Below, piece after piece: positions 18,526 to 26,406 of a DNA stretch of 64,000 nt. The stretch is taken from positions 1,150,001 through 1,214,000 of the forward strand of contig NZ_CP129119.1 in the NCBI RefSeq assembly GCF_030406775.1, read 5' to 3'. The notes under the pieces were generated by a model. That model was not told the origin of the DNA, searched no databases, and saw nothing but the letters and a program-made list of their open reading frames with translations. The translations under genes were made by a program, and so were the position numbers. The stretch comes from Sporosarcina trichiuri (lineage in GTDB: Bacteria > Bacillota > Bacilli > Bacillales_A > Planococcaceae). Every line of letters starts with the position of its first letter. Positions within the stretch are counted from its first letter, which is position 1.

Positions 18526-18658
18526 ATTGCGTAAGTTTGTGTCATCGGTTTCCTCCGTCCCTGTCCATTACGATCAAGGCAGAATTATCAAGTTATTGAA
18601 CCAAAGGTCTTGCAGGTGCGGCTCGTTCGGATACCGCCCTTCCCTTTCACTATAGCAT
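18526..18658 (-). promoter_or_regulatory. Leader RNA of panB with candidate promoter and antiterminator arm
   Basis: An extended -10 (TGCTATAGT) lies on the minus strand at about 18658-18650, just past the birA stop; a clear -35 is lacking. In the leader, GGACAGGG (18566-18559) can pair with the CTTCTGTCC half of the downstream terminator, making an alternative antiterminator. Rfam describes a pan RNA motif before panB in Firmicutes (a hairpin with two bulged A residues, often in tandem). I could not confirm that fold by eye. No T-box sequence (GGGTGGTACCGCG type) is present. Confidence 0.5.
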
Positions 18659-18694
18659 GCGTCGGGTCATCATGCCAGCCCATTTGCCCACTCT

Positions 18695-19675
18695 TCAGAC
18701 AATATGGATATCCGCCGAATAGATTCCACGGATTGTCCCGTCATCCAGCTCGACCTCCAGGCGGCCGTCCTCCGATATGCCGTGCGCCACCGCTTCATAG
18801 GTTTCGTGCAGCGTGGAAATCCTGATCCGTCTGCCGATGGAATCCGCATAACCCTCCCACAGCAGCTTAATGGGAGCGAATCCTTTTTCGACGTACAGTC
18901 CGGTATATTGCTCCAAGTGGAACAGGACCGAAGCGGCCAGTTCGGCGCGGCTGATCTGCCGGCCTTCCTCGATGGCAAGCGATGTGGCGATCGTCTCCAA
19001 TTCTTCAGGAAAGTCTTCTGCTGTCTGATTGACGTTCATGCCGATCCCGAGGATGATCGCTTTGACACGGTCAGGATCCGCCTGCAGTTCCGTGAGGATT
19101 CCTGTCAGCTTTTTTCCGTTCACCAGAATATCGTTCGGCCATTTGATGGACGGCGACACTCCTGTACACTCTTCGATGGCGCGCACGATCGCCACAGCGG
19201 CGACGAGCGTCAGCTGGGGAGCCTGCTGGGGCGGCAGATCCGGCCGGATGATCACACTCATCCAAATGCCTTTCCCGGCTGCCGAAGACCATGGCCGGGA
19301 CAGTCTGCCTTTGCCTGCTGTCTGCTCATCCGCGATGATGACCGTTCCGTCGGCAGCCTCGTTTTGTGCAGCTTCGTGGGCAATCAGCTGTGTGGATGGG
19401 CAGGAGGCTATGTATTGGATCGTGCGTCCGTACACGGATGTCTTCAGATGCTGACCGATCGCCGGACCTGTGACAAGATCCGGCGATCCGATCAGGTAAT
19501 AGCCTTTTTTCCGGACAGTGCCGATCTTGTACCCTTCATTTTCCAAGTCCTTGACACATTTCCAGACAGCCGTTCGGGACACCCCGTACTCATCAGCCAG
19601 CTGCTGACCGGATACGGGATTTTCCATACCGGCAGACATCCGCTTCAGCAATTCACTCTTCATGTTTGTATTCAT
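18695..19675 (-). CDS. birA: Biotin-protein ligase and biotin repressor BirA
   Basis: A 326-aa two-function protein. The N-terminal winged helix-turn-helix (~1-65: SGQQLADEYGVSRTAVWKCVKDLENEGY) binds biotin operators. The central ligase domain has TAGKGRLSRPWSSAAGKGIWMS (biotinyl-AMP site), IKWPNDILVNGKKLTGIL and GIGMNVNQ. The C-terminal SH3-like part ends IYSADI. Possible starts are ATGs at 19681, 19675 and 19663; AAGGA is best spaced for 19675, while alignment with B. subtilis would allow 19663. It overlaps the end of cca. It biotinylates carboxylases and represses biotin genes outside the window. Confidence 0.94.
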   Translation of the reverse strand: MNTNMKSELLKRMSAGMENPVSGQQLADEYGVSRTAVWKCVKDLENEGYKIGTVRKKGYYLIGSPDLVTGPAIGQHLKTSVYGRTIQYIASCPSTQLIAHEAAQNEAADGTVIIADEQTAGKGRLSRPWSSAAGKGIWMSVIIRPDLPPQQAPQLTLVAAVAIVRAIEECTGVSPSIKWPNDILVNGKKLTGILTELQADPDRVKAIILGIGMNVNQTAEDFPEELETIATSLAIEEGRQISRAELAASVLFHLEQYTGLYVEKGFAPIKLLWEGYADSIGRRIRISTLHETYEAVAHGISEDGRLEVELDDGTIRGIYSADIHIV

Positions 19676-20840
19676 GCTCATACCATCCTTTAATCGCATT
19701 GGCGTCATTTAGGAGTTCTCCATGGAGAACCGCCTGCTCGACTGCATCCAGTACGGCACCGACCCACTGTCCGGGCCGGCGGGACCGCTCCCAGCCGATG
19801 ATGTCCCCGCCCCGTACAGCGAGATCCTGCTTAGACCGGATCGGCAGACTGCCGAGTGCGTCCCGGATCGTCTGCTCGGCTGCCGGTTTGTCCCCCAGCA
19901 GGACAGCGGCAAGTTTCTCGGCCGTCAGCAGTTCATCGAGCGAGCGGCCGTAGTAATCGGCTGCTGTGTACCCGCCGCGCCGTCTTGTCTTCAGCAGCGC
20001 CTGCACGGCCCTCAGATAGGCGCGTTCCTTGTTCGACAGCTTATAGGCATTGGCGACTGCGGACGGTTCGAAGCCGCCCGCCGCCATCAGGGACGCCCAG
20101 CCATCGAGCGCATTCCGGAAAGGCGCACAGGCGGGGAACGGCACAGTTCCGGCCGGGTAGAGCGGCATTGACTCCGAAAGTCCTGTATCTTCGATCAGAC
20201 CGAGCGCCTGTCCTGCCGAAGCGCCTGTGAACAGCTTGTCGAATTCCGCTTTGATGCGCTCGACCGACAAATTCCGTACCGTGCCGCTGAGCCGCCGGAT
20301 CGCCTCTTGGGTCGCGGATTCCACCGAAAAGCCGAGCACCGAAACGAAACGGACTGCGCGCACCATGCGGAGTGCATCTTCGCCGAACCGAACGGCCGGT
20401 TCACCCACAGCGCGTATGATCCCGGACGCCAGGTCGGACCGGCCGCCGAAAGGATCGATGATACCGCCATCCAGCGTCATCGCCAGAGCGTTGATGGTGA
20501 AATCGCGGCGTTTCAAGTCTTCATCAAGGGAGGTGACGAACTGCACGTCGTCAGGCCGGCGGTTGTCCGAGTATGTCCCTTCCGTCCGGAACGTCGTGAC
20601 TTCCACCGGTTCCCCCTGCTCGATCACGAGGACGGTGCCGTGATCTGTTCCGAGATCGACAGTCGCAGGGAATAATGCCTTCACTTGCTCAGGCATCGCC
20701 GCCGTTGCGATATCGATGTCTTTCGGCTCCTTGCCGAGCAGATGATCGCGTACTGCCCCCCCGACGAATACGGCTTCGAAGCCTGCCCGTTCTAGCCGTT
20801 CGGCCACCGCTCTGCTGTTGGCAGTCCCAAACATATGCAT
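19653..20840 (-). CDS. cca: CCA-adding tRNA nucleotidyltransferase
   Basis: A 395-aa class II nucleotidyltransferase that builds or repairs the CCA end of tRNA. Head domain: FVGGAVRDHLLGKEPKDIDIAT with the metal-binding D-x-D. Neck motifs: VTTFRTEGTY, RRDFTINALAM and EDALRMVRAVRF, the base-selection region. C-terminal helical body follows. The TGA of bshA overlaps the ATG (TGATG), and AAGGAAAGG is the ribosome site. Order bshA-cca-birA is as in B. subtilis. Confidence 0.95.
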   Translation of the reverse strand: MHMFGTANSRAVAERLERAGFEAVFVGGAVRDHLLGKEPKDIDIATAAMPEQVKALFPATVDLGTDHGTVLVIEQGEPVEVTTFRTEGTYSDNRRPDDVQFVTSLDEDLKRRDFTINALAMTLDGGIIDPFGGRSDLASGIIRAVGEPAVRFGEDALRMVRAVRFVSVLGFSVESATQEAIRRLSGTVRNLSVERIKAEFDKLFTGASAGQALGLIEDTGLSESMPLYPAGTVPFPACAPFRNALDGWASLMAAGGFEPSAVANAYKLSNKERAYLRAVQALLKTRRRGGYTAADYYGRSLDELLTAEKLAAVLLGDKPAAEQTIRDALGSLPIRSKQDLAVRGGDIIGWERSRRPGQWVGAVLDAVEQAVLHGELLNDANAIKGWYEHEYKHEE

Positions 20841-21973
20841 CAGCCTTTCCTTATCAGTTTTCCATAGAGCTCCTCGTACTGCGAGACGATCTGCTCCGAT
20901 GCGAACTTTCCGTGAACGGTCTGCAGGGCATTCTGCTGGAACAGGCGCTGCTTCTCGGGATCCTGCAAGATTCGCAACGTGCGTTCTGCGATTGCAGCCG
21001 GATCTCCGACCGGAACCAGGTAACCATTCACGCCATCTTCAATCACTTCAGGGATGCCGCCGGCGGTTGTGCCGACAGCCGGTACCCCGCATGCGAACCC
21101 TTCCAGCAGCACCAGGCCGAACGCCTCTTTCTCGGATGGCAGCACCATGACGTCACTGACGGACAGGATGGCCGGCAAGTCATTTCGCTTGCCTGTGAAG
21201 ATGACGTGATCCGCCACTTTGAGGCTGTTCGCAAGCCGGCGGATGCGGGGCAGTTCAGGTCCTTCTCCGACAAGCAGCAGCTTGGCAGGCTGTTCTTTGA
21301 CAATCCTGGCGAAAGCGCGGATCAGATCGGGGATCCGCTTGACGCTGCGGAAGTTGGAAATATGGACAATGATTTTATCATCTTCCGCCAAACCGAACTC
21401 CCGCCGTACAGCAGTTCCGTCGACGGGATGGTATGTCGTTTCATCGATGAAGTTATAGACCGTAACGATCTCTTTTGACGGCTCGATGAGTTCGATGGTC
21501 TCTTTCCGCAGCGAGTCCGAGACGGCCGTTGTGATATCTGATTTATCGATCCCGTATTTCACTGTGTTTTTCAGTGCCGGATCATGCCCGAGAATCGTCA
21601 CATCCGTCCCATGGAGCGTCGTGATGATGCCGATATCCGACTGGATCATATCTTTTGCAAGAACGGCTGAAACCGCATGCGGCACTGCATAGTGGACGTG
21701 CAGCAGGTCGAGACTCTCGGCTTCGACGACCTGGCCGATCCGATTGGCGAGTGCTATGTCATACGGCGGATATTTGAAGACGGCATAGCCATCAATTTTC
21801 ACCTCATGGAAATGGATCTGCTCATTCGGCTCGCTGTACCGGAACGGCAGACTGGACGTGATGAAATGGATTTCATGCCCCTTTTCCGCCATTTTCATGG
21901 CAAGTTCTGTCGCTACAACACCTGAGCCGCCGAGGGAAGGGTAGCAGATCACCCCGATTTTCAGTCGTTTCAT
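20840..21973 (-). CDS. bshA: N-acetyl-alpha-D-glucosaminyl L-malate synthase BshA
   Basis: A 377-aa GT4-family glycosyltransferase making GlcNAc-malate, the first step of bacillithiol synthesis. It has N-terminal CYPSLGGSGVVATELA (UDP-sugar/malate site), LHVHYAVPHA, VYNFIDETTY, and the C-terminal nucleotide-sugar EKEAFGLVLLEGFACGVPAV with the conserved E-x7-E. B. subtilis has bshB1 and mgsA between dapB and bshA; both are absent here, so GlcNAc-malate deacetylase must be encoded elsewhere. YpdA, the proposed bacillithiol disulfide reductase, is at 53-54 kb. Confidence 0.95.
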   Translation of the reverse strand: MKRLKIGVICYPSLGGSGVVATELAMKMAEKGHEIHFITSSLPFRYSEPNEQIHFHEVKIDGYAVFKYPPYDIALANRIGQVVEAESLDLLHVHYAVPHAVSAVLAKDMIQSDIGIITTLHGTDVTILGHDPALKNTVKYGIDKSDITTAVSDSLRKETIELIEPSKEIVTVYNFIDETTYHPVDGTAVRREFGLAEDDKIIVHISNFRSVKRIPDLIRAFARIVKEQPAKLLLVGEGPELPRIRRLANSLKVADHVIFTGKRNDLPAILSVSDVMVLPSEKEAFGLVLLEGFACGVPAVGTTAGGIPEVIEDGVNGYLVPVGDPAAIAERTLRILQDPEKQRLFQQNALQTVHGKFASEQIVSQYEELYGKLIRKG

Positions 21974-22000
21974 CCTTTCACTTCTTCCGTTATAAAATGC

Positions 22001-22804
22001 TCACGCGGTGATGAGGTGTTCAAGTCCGTTGATGAACCGGTTTTGGGTGACCGCTTCCCGGATGGCCAGCAGGACACCCGGCATAAAGCTTTTCCGGTCG
22101 AATGAATCGTGCCGGATCGACAGCAGCTCCCCTTCTCCGCCCAGCATGACCTGCTGATGTGCAAGCAGGCCCGGCAGACGGACGCTGTGGATCTTCATCC
22201 CCTGTACATCCGCTCCCCTCGCACCATATGCATGGATCTGTTCGTCCGGATGCCCCTGCAAGTGAGGAGTCCGCACCTCGGAGATCATGTCGGCTGTTTT
22301 GACAGCTGTCCCGGACGGGGCATCCAATTTGCGGTCGTGATGCATTTCCATGATTTCCACATCCCCGAGATACCGGGCGGCCTGCTGTGCGAATTTCATC
22401 ATGAGCACCGCACCGATCGAAAAGTTCGGCGCCACAATGCAGGCGATCCCGTTCTGTGTACTCAGCTGCTCCAGCTGAGCCAATTCTTCCGCTGTCAGTC
22501 CGGATGTGCCGATGACGGGACGTATTCCGAGGACGAGCGCCTTCTGGACATTCGGGAACACCGATTCGGGATCTGTCAGGTCGAGCAGGACATCCGGGTG
22601 CTTCTGTTCATGGAGGTCAGCGAGAGAAGTGTAGATTCTCGTACCCGGCCCCTCCTCTGCGATAGTTCCTTCATGATAGACCATCCCGTCATTCTTATAG
22701 TCCAGCGCTGCGACCAGCTCCATATCGGCGGCCTCCGTAATGGCTGCGGCAGCAGTACTGCCCATGCGGCCCCGGATCCCTGCGATTGCGATGCGTATTG
22801 TCAC
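22001..22804 (-). CDS. dapB: 4-hydroxy-tetrahydrodipicolinate reductase
   Basis: A 267-aa NAD(P)H-dependent reductase of lysine, meso-diaminopimelate and (in spores) dipicolinate synthesis. The Rossmann glycine motif IAGIRGRMGS is at the N-terminus. The catalytic signature EMHHDRKLDAPSGTA is at ~155-170, and GTSGLTAEEL is present. The GTG start overlaps the ypjD stop (GTGA), so ypjD and dapB are coupled. Confidence 0.95.
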   Translation of the reverse strand: MTIRIAIAGIRGRMGSTAAAAITEAADMELVAALDYKNDGMVYHEGTIAEEGPGTRIYTSLADLHEQKHPDVLLDLTDPESVFPNVQKALVLGIRPVIGTSGLTAEELAQLEQLSTQNGIACIVAPNFSIGAVLMMKFAQQAARYLGDVEIMEMHHDRKLDAPSGTAVKTADMISEVRTPHLQGHPDEQIHAYGARGADVQGMKIHSVRLPGLLAHQQVMLGGEGELLSIRHDSFDRKSFMPGVLLAIREAVTQNRFINGLEHLITA

Positions 22805-23142
22805 TCGGTCTCCCCCTTTTTCGTCCAGCGGTCTGCGTCCCGGCTCCTGAACTTAGTCATTACCATGTCGAGCGCTTCCGATAAGTCGATTCCCTGCGAA
22901 TTTGCAAAACAGATGAGGACGAAGAGCAGGTCACCCGTCTCTTCTGCAAGCGTGCTGGCGCCTTCCGTGTTCTTCTTTTTCTTCATGCCGTGCACGTGCT
23001 GCACTTCACGCGACAATTCGCCAAGTTCCTCGGTCAGCCGTGCGATGAGTTCCATCGGCGGGAAATACCCTTCTTCGAATCCTGATATGTATCCATCCAC
23101 TTGCTGCTGCATCGCTTTCATCGTCACTTGTTCAGTCATCAT
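22801..23142 (-). CDS. ypjD: YpjD, MazG-family nucleotide pyrophosphohydrolase
   Basis: A 113-aa small MazG-like enzyme, likely a house-cleaning NTP pyrophosphatase. Metal-binding motif E-x2-E is in LTEELGELSREV (~30-42), with EETGDLLFVLICFAN (E-x3-D) downstream. I place the start at the ATG at 23142 (MMTEQVTMK) with GAAAGGTGGG upstream. The longer frame to 23178 would put the start codon upstream of the TTGACA/TACGAT promoter's start site. It overlaps dapB by 4 bp. Confidence 0.88.
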   Translation of the reverse strand: MMTEQVTMKAMQQQVDGYISGFEEGYFPPMELIARLTEELGELSREVQHVHGMKKKKNTEGASTLAEETGDLLFVLICFANSQGIDLSEALDMVMTKFRSRDADRWTKKGETE

Positions 23143-23163
23143 GGATCCCACCTTTCCTTCTTT

Positions 23164-23192
23164 ATCGTATTCATTCATCTTGCTATTGTCAA
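23164..23192 (-). promoter_or_regulatory. SigA-type promoter of ypjD-dapB-bshA-cca-birA
   Basis: On the minus strand: TTGACA (23192-23187), 17 bp, TACGAT (23169-23164). Transcription would begin near 23157, about 15 bp before the ypjD ATG at 23142. Its -35 overlaps the -35 of the opposing ypjC promoter. Confidence 0.7.
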
Positions 23193-23214
23193 AATATATT
23201 GGATGGCTGATAAT
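23186..23214 (+). promoter_or_regulatory. SigA-type promoter of ypjC
   Basis: TTGTCA (23186-23191), a 17-bp spacer and GATAAT (23209-23214) precede GAAGGAAGGTGAT and the ypjC ATG. The -35 shares five or six base pairs with the -35 of the divergent ypjD promoter. Confidence 0.7.
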
Positions 23215-23246
23215 AGCACTAGTGCTTTTTGAAGGAAGGTGATCGA

Positions 23247-24119
23247 ATGTTCAAAGACATCAAACTGAAAAACATATTCTTCATCATACTCGGTTCTGCA
23301 ATCTTCAGTTTCGGTCTGGTGCATTTCAATATCCAGAACGAACTGGCAGAAGGCGGATTTACAGGGATTACGCTCATTCTGTTCTTTGCCTTCAAATGGG
23401 ACCCGGCTGTCATGAACCTTGTGCTCAACATTCCGATGTTCATCATCGGCTGGCGGATGCTCGGAAGACGGATCTTCATCTACACACTTGTCGGGACAGT
23501 TGCGGTGTCCCTGTTCTTGCGGGTGTTCATGAAGTATCAGATCGACATCCATCTGAAAGATGATATGTTCCTCGTCGCCCTGTTTGCCGGTATCTTCGTC
23601 GGTGTCGGACTCGGCATCATTTTCCGCTTCGGCGGCACGACGGGCGGTGTCGATATACTCGCCAGGCTCGCCCAAGTCCATTGGGGATGGAGTATCGGGA
23701 AGACGATGTTCATGTTCGACGCGGCGGTCATCCTCGTGTCGTGGTTCGTCTACTTGGATCACCGGTCCGTCATGTATACGCTCGTTGCCCTGTTCGTCGG
23801 CGCCCGCGTCATCGATTTTGTGCAGGAAGGGGCGTATGCTGCCAGAGGTGCGTTCATCATTTCCGATCATCAGGATGCGATCGCCACCCGGATTGCGCTC
23901 GAGATGGACCGCGGCGTGACAGTATTCAAAGGATACGGCCACTTCACGAAAGCGGACCGTAACATCTTATACTGTGTCATTGCGAAGAACGAAATCATGC
24001 GGGTGAAGACTATCATCACATCGATTGACCCGCACGCATTCGTCTCTGTCATGGACGTCCATGATGTCATGGGCGAAGGGTTTACGCTGGACGATCAGAA
24101 ACAGCCGATTCCGCGATAA
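23247..24119 (+). CDS. ypjC: YitT/DUF2179 family membrane protein YpjC
   Basis: A 290-aa protein with about five to six N-terminal transmembrane helices (~8-190: IFFIILGSAIFSFGLVHF, MNLVLNIPMFIIGW, FLVALFAGIFVGVGLGIIF and others). A cytoplasmic DUF2179 domain (~210-285) has TVFKGYGHFTKADRNILYCVI. The pattern GGTTGGVDILAR is typical of YitT proteins. The transport or regulatory role is unknown. The ATG at 23247 is chosen over an upstream TTG because GAAGGAAGGTGAT lies directly before it. It is a single-gene transcript ending at the 24123 hairpin. Confidence 0.9.
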   Translation: MFKDIKLKNIFFIILGSAIFSFGLVHFNIQNELAEGGFTGITLILFFAFKWDPAVMNLVLNIPMFIIGWRMLGRRIFIYTLVGTVAVSLFLRVFMKYQIDIHLKDDMFLVALFAGIFVGVGLGIIFRFGGTTGGVDILARLAQVHWGWSIGKTMFMFDAAVILVSWFVYLDHRSVMYTLVALFVGARVIDFVQEGAYAARGAFIISDHQDAIATRIALEMDRGVTVFKGYGHFTKADRNILYCVIAKNEIMRVKTIITSIDPHAFVSVMDVHDVMGEGFTLDDQKQPIPR

Positions 24120-24122
24120 CGG

Positions 24123-24169
24123 AAAAAAACGCCTTATGCTGCGCTTTACTTGGCAGCATAAGGCGTTTT
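24123..24169. terminator. Bidirectional terminator between ypjC and yugP
   Basis: A perfect 17-bp stem (24126-24142 with 24153-24169), 10-nt loop, A-run on the left and T-run on the right. It serves convergent ypjC (+) and the zinc peptidase gene (-). Confidence 0.93.
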
Positions 24170-24178
24170 GCTTTATTC

Positions 24179-24850
24179 TCAGTCCCTGTTCAGGAAGATC
24201 GAAAGAAGGCGCACGAGTTCCAACACGGCTACAGCCGCTGCAGCAACGTAGGTCATGGCAGCTGCACTGAGCACTTTCTTGGCATGCGGTTCTTCTTCGT
24301 TCCGGATAATCCCGAGCTCGACGATTTGTGTCATCGCCCGGCTGGAGGCATTGAACTCGACCGGCAGCGTGACGATCTGGAACACGACGCCGACCGCCAT
24401 CATGATGATCCCGATGCCGAGCAGACTGTTCATGCTCGAAAAGATCAGACCTGCCATGATGAAGAACCAGCTGGCGTTCGATGTCAGACCGGCGACAGGA
24501 GCAAGCCGGTGACGGAAACGGAGTGCCGCATAGGCTTCCTTGTCCTGGATGGCATGACCGACTTCGTGCGCAGCGACGGCTGTACCGGCGACAGACGCAT
24601 TGTGATAATTATCGCTCGATAATGCGACGATTTTCGTGACAGGATTGTAATGGTCACTCAGAACTCCAGGTGTCTCGACCACCTTCACGTCCTGCAGTCC
24701 GTTATGGTCAAGAATGAGACGGGCTACTTGCGCACCTGTCATACCGGAAGTCGAACGGACTTTTGAATACTTGTTATACGTACTTTTCACTTTGAATTGT
24801 GCATACAAAGGCAGCAAAATGATAATGCCCAAATATACTAGATAATTCAA
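24179..24850 (-). CDS. yugP: YugP-type neutral zinc metallopeptidase, membrane-bound
   Basis: A 223-aa integral membrane protein of the Zn_peptidase_2 (PF04298) family. HEVGHAIQD (~residues 95-103) supplies HExxH-type zinc ligands. Flanking hydrophobic segments: N-terminal YLVYLGIIILLPLYAQF, central WFFIMAGLIF and LLGIGIIMMAVGVVFQIVTL, and the C-terminus. LPVEFNASSRA holds the probable third ligand region. Substrate is unknown. In B. subtilis yugP is in another locus, so its place between ypjA and ypjC, where ypjB would be, is a local rearrangement. It starts at TTG after GTGAGGGATGA. Confidence 0.87.
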   Translation of the reverse strand: MNYLVYLGIIILLPLYAQFKVKSTYNKYSKVRSTSGMTGAQVARLILDHNGLQDVKVVETPGVLSDHYNPVTKIVALSSDNYHNASVAGTAVAAHEVGHAIQDKEAYAALRFRHRLAPVAGLTSNASWFFIMAGLIFSSMNSLLGIGIIMMAVGVVFQIVTLPVEFNASSRAMTQIVELGIIRNEEEPHAKKVLSAAAMTYVAAAAVAVLELVRLLSIFLNRD

Positions 24851-24909
24851 TCATCCCTCACCCTTTCTCTGCTTCTATTTTATATGGCCTGCCCGATGGC
24901 CCGCAACTT

Positions 24910-25527
24910 TTAGACACCAGGGTCCAGCCGCTCTGTTACAACTTTATGACGGCTCTTCCAATTCCATACGACCAGACCGATACATGCAGCCGACAGCCAG
25001 AACGTGAAATAGCCGATGTTGGCCGCATACTCCATGAGATCTCCATAGATCGGCATCTGGCCGAACACATAATCGATCACATCATTGTGCAGTGTCCAAA
25101 TGGCAGCCAGAACGATGGACACCCAGCCGAACCGGTAATTGCGCCAATAGAGGACAGCCTGAAGCGCCATCGCGCCGTGTGAGATGACGAGCATCCAGCC
25201 GGCCGCCCCGATGCTGCCGGTTTCCTCGAGCGTCCATAGGTTCATGACAACTGCCCATATACCGTATTTCACGAGCGTCAGGAGAGCGAGTGATTCGAAC
25301 AGCCTGAAATTCGTGCGGAGAATCCAGCCGATCAGGACAAAGCAGAAGAACAGGCTGGCAGTGGGACTGTCGGGCACAAAAATCCAGAACCTCGGCTCTG
25401 TGATCTCAAGCTGCCACATATACCAGTCATAGCCGTACACCGTCCCGATAATATTGATGAAAAGAAGGATCCAAAGGAATGCCTGATGATTCAGGATGTA
25501 CCGGATCCAAATTCGTGCCTGCTGCAA
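24910..25527 (-). CDS. ypjA: YpjA, DUF1405 integral membrane protein
   Basis: A 205-aa membrane protein with about six hydrophobic segments (FLWILLFINIIGTVYGYDWYMW at the N-terminus, then SPTASLFFCFVLIGWIL and others). FVPDSPTASLFF and SHGAMALQAVLYW are hallmark DUF1405 stretches, and WTLHNDVIDYVFG carries conserved H and D. It matches B. subtilis YpjA, also immediately downstream of qcrC. The TTG at 25527 is chosen because GGGGTGAT is 6 bp before it; an in-frame GTG lies at 25536. A terminator separates it from qcrC. Function unknown. Confidence 0.87.
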   Translation of the reverse strand: MQQARIWIRYILNHQAFLWILLFINIIGTVYGYDWYMWQLEITEPRFWIFVPDSPTASLFFCFVLIGWILRTNFRLFESLALLTLVKYGIWAVVMNLWTLEETGSIGAAGWMLVISHGAMALQAVLYWRNYRFGWVSIVLAAIWTLHNDVIDYVFGQMPIYGDLMEYAANIGYFTFWLSAACIGLVVWNWKSRHKVVTERLDPGV

Positions 25528-25566
25528 ACGTATCACCCCAGCTGTGGAAAATTTAAAAGGAGTTAC

Positions 25567-25599
25567 GAAAAAAAAGGAGTCAGTTTCCTGACTCCTTTT
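25567..25599 (-). terminator. Terminator of qcrABC
   Basis: A perfect 12-bp stem (25572-25583 with 25588-25599) with a 4-nt loop, followed on the minus strand by a run of T. It begins just past the qcrC stop; ypjA must be read by read-through or from a weak promoter in the remaining ~40 bp. Confidence 0.92.
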
Positions 25600-25602
25600 C
25601 CA

Positions 25603-26367
25603 TTATTCGTTTCCGAGATTGGAAATGAATTCTGCCATCGTTTTCAAATCTTCATCAGAACCGTCCCATTGGTTCGGCGGCATTGTGCCGATCCCTTCAT
25701 GGGCGATCTTTTCAATCTCTTCAGGTTTGAGGCCTGTGTCCGTCAGCGGAAGACCCAATCCGCCTTGGAACTGATCGCCGTGACAGCCGATACATGTCGA
25801 ACCTTGGTAAATTTGATATCCTTCAGCACTCTCGTCAAAATTGACCTCTTCAACGATCTTACCCTGTGCTTCCGCTTTCACCCAGTCGTGGTTGACGACA
25901 GACTCCCATGTAAGGTAGAAGATTGCAGCGAATGCCAAAAGCATGAAGCCTGTCGGCAGAGGACGTTTCCATGGACGGCGTTCTTTCGACGTATCCATGA
26001 AAGGCACGAGCATGAGAGCACCGACAGCCAGTCCCGGAACGATGATAGCACCGACCACGTTGAATGGACCGGATGCGAACTCATACTTCAGGAGCTGGTA
26101 CATGAATAGGAAATACCAGTCCGGAAGAGGGATGTACGTCGTATCTGTCGGATCCGCCTGACGCTCAAGAGGCGATGGATGTGCAAGTGTGATAATCAAA
26201 TAACCGATCAGGAAGATTGCACCGACCATCCACTCTTTCAAGAGGAAGTTCGGCCAGAAGGCTTCCGTCTTCCCCGGATATTCGGAGTAGTCTTTCGGTA
26301 CGTTGGGCTTACGGACCGCTTTGATACGCGAGTCCCCAACGAATTTCATGCCTTTTCCGTGTTGCAT
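25603..26367 (-). CDS. qcrC: Menaquinol:cytochrome c reductase cytochrome b/c subunit
   Basis: A 254-aa subunit of the bc complex, fusing a subunit-IV-like part to a c-type cytochrome. Three membrane helices occur in ~40-165 (WMVGAIFLIGYLIITLAH, NVVGAIIVPGLAVGALML, PTGFMLLAFAAIFYLTW). They are followed by a haem c domain with CIGCH (~193-197) and a Met ligand candidate in IGTMPPNQW. Length agrees with B. subtilis QcrC (255). AAGGAGGGG precedes the ATG. It receives electrons from QcrA and passes them to cytochrome c. Confidence 0.96.
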   Translation of the reverse strand: MQHGKGMKFVGDSRIKAVRKPNVPKDYSEYPGKTEAFWPNFLLKEWMVGAIFLIGYLIITLAHPSPLERQADPTDTTYIPLPDWYFLFMYQLLKYEFASGPFNVVGAIIVPGLAVGALMLVPFMDTSKERRPWKRPLPTGFMLLAFAAIFYLTWESVVNHDWVKAEAQGKIVEEVNFDESAEGYQIYQGSTCIGCHGDQFQGGLGLPLTDTGLKPEEIEKIAHEGIGTMPPNQWDGSDEDLKTMAEFISNLGNE

Positions 26368-26406
26368 CTTGTTCCCCTCCTTAGTGAGAAATCAAGGGTC
26401 TCCGGC

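Noticed and set aside
18600..18650. T-box riboswitch in the panB leader
   Set aside because: GGGCGGTATCCG superficially recalls the T-box sequence, but the required TGG-N bulge is absent and the distance to the terminator is wrong.
23175..23942. Minus-strand ORF of 255 codons opposite ypjC
   Set aside because: Very polar, low-quality composition, covered by the well-supported YitT-family gene on the plus strand; the divergent promoters also exclude it.
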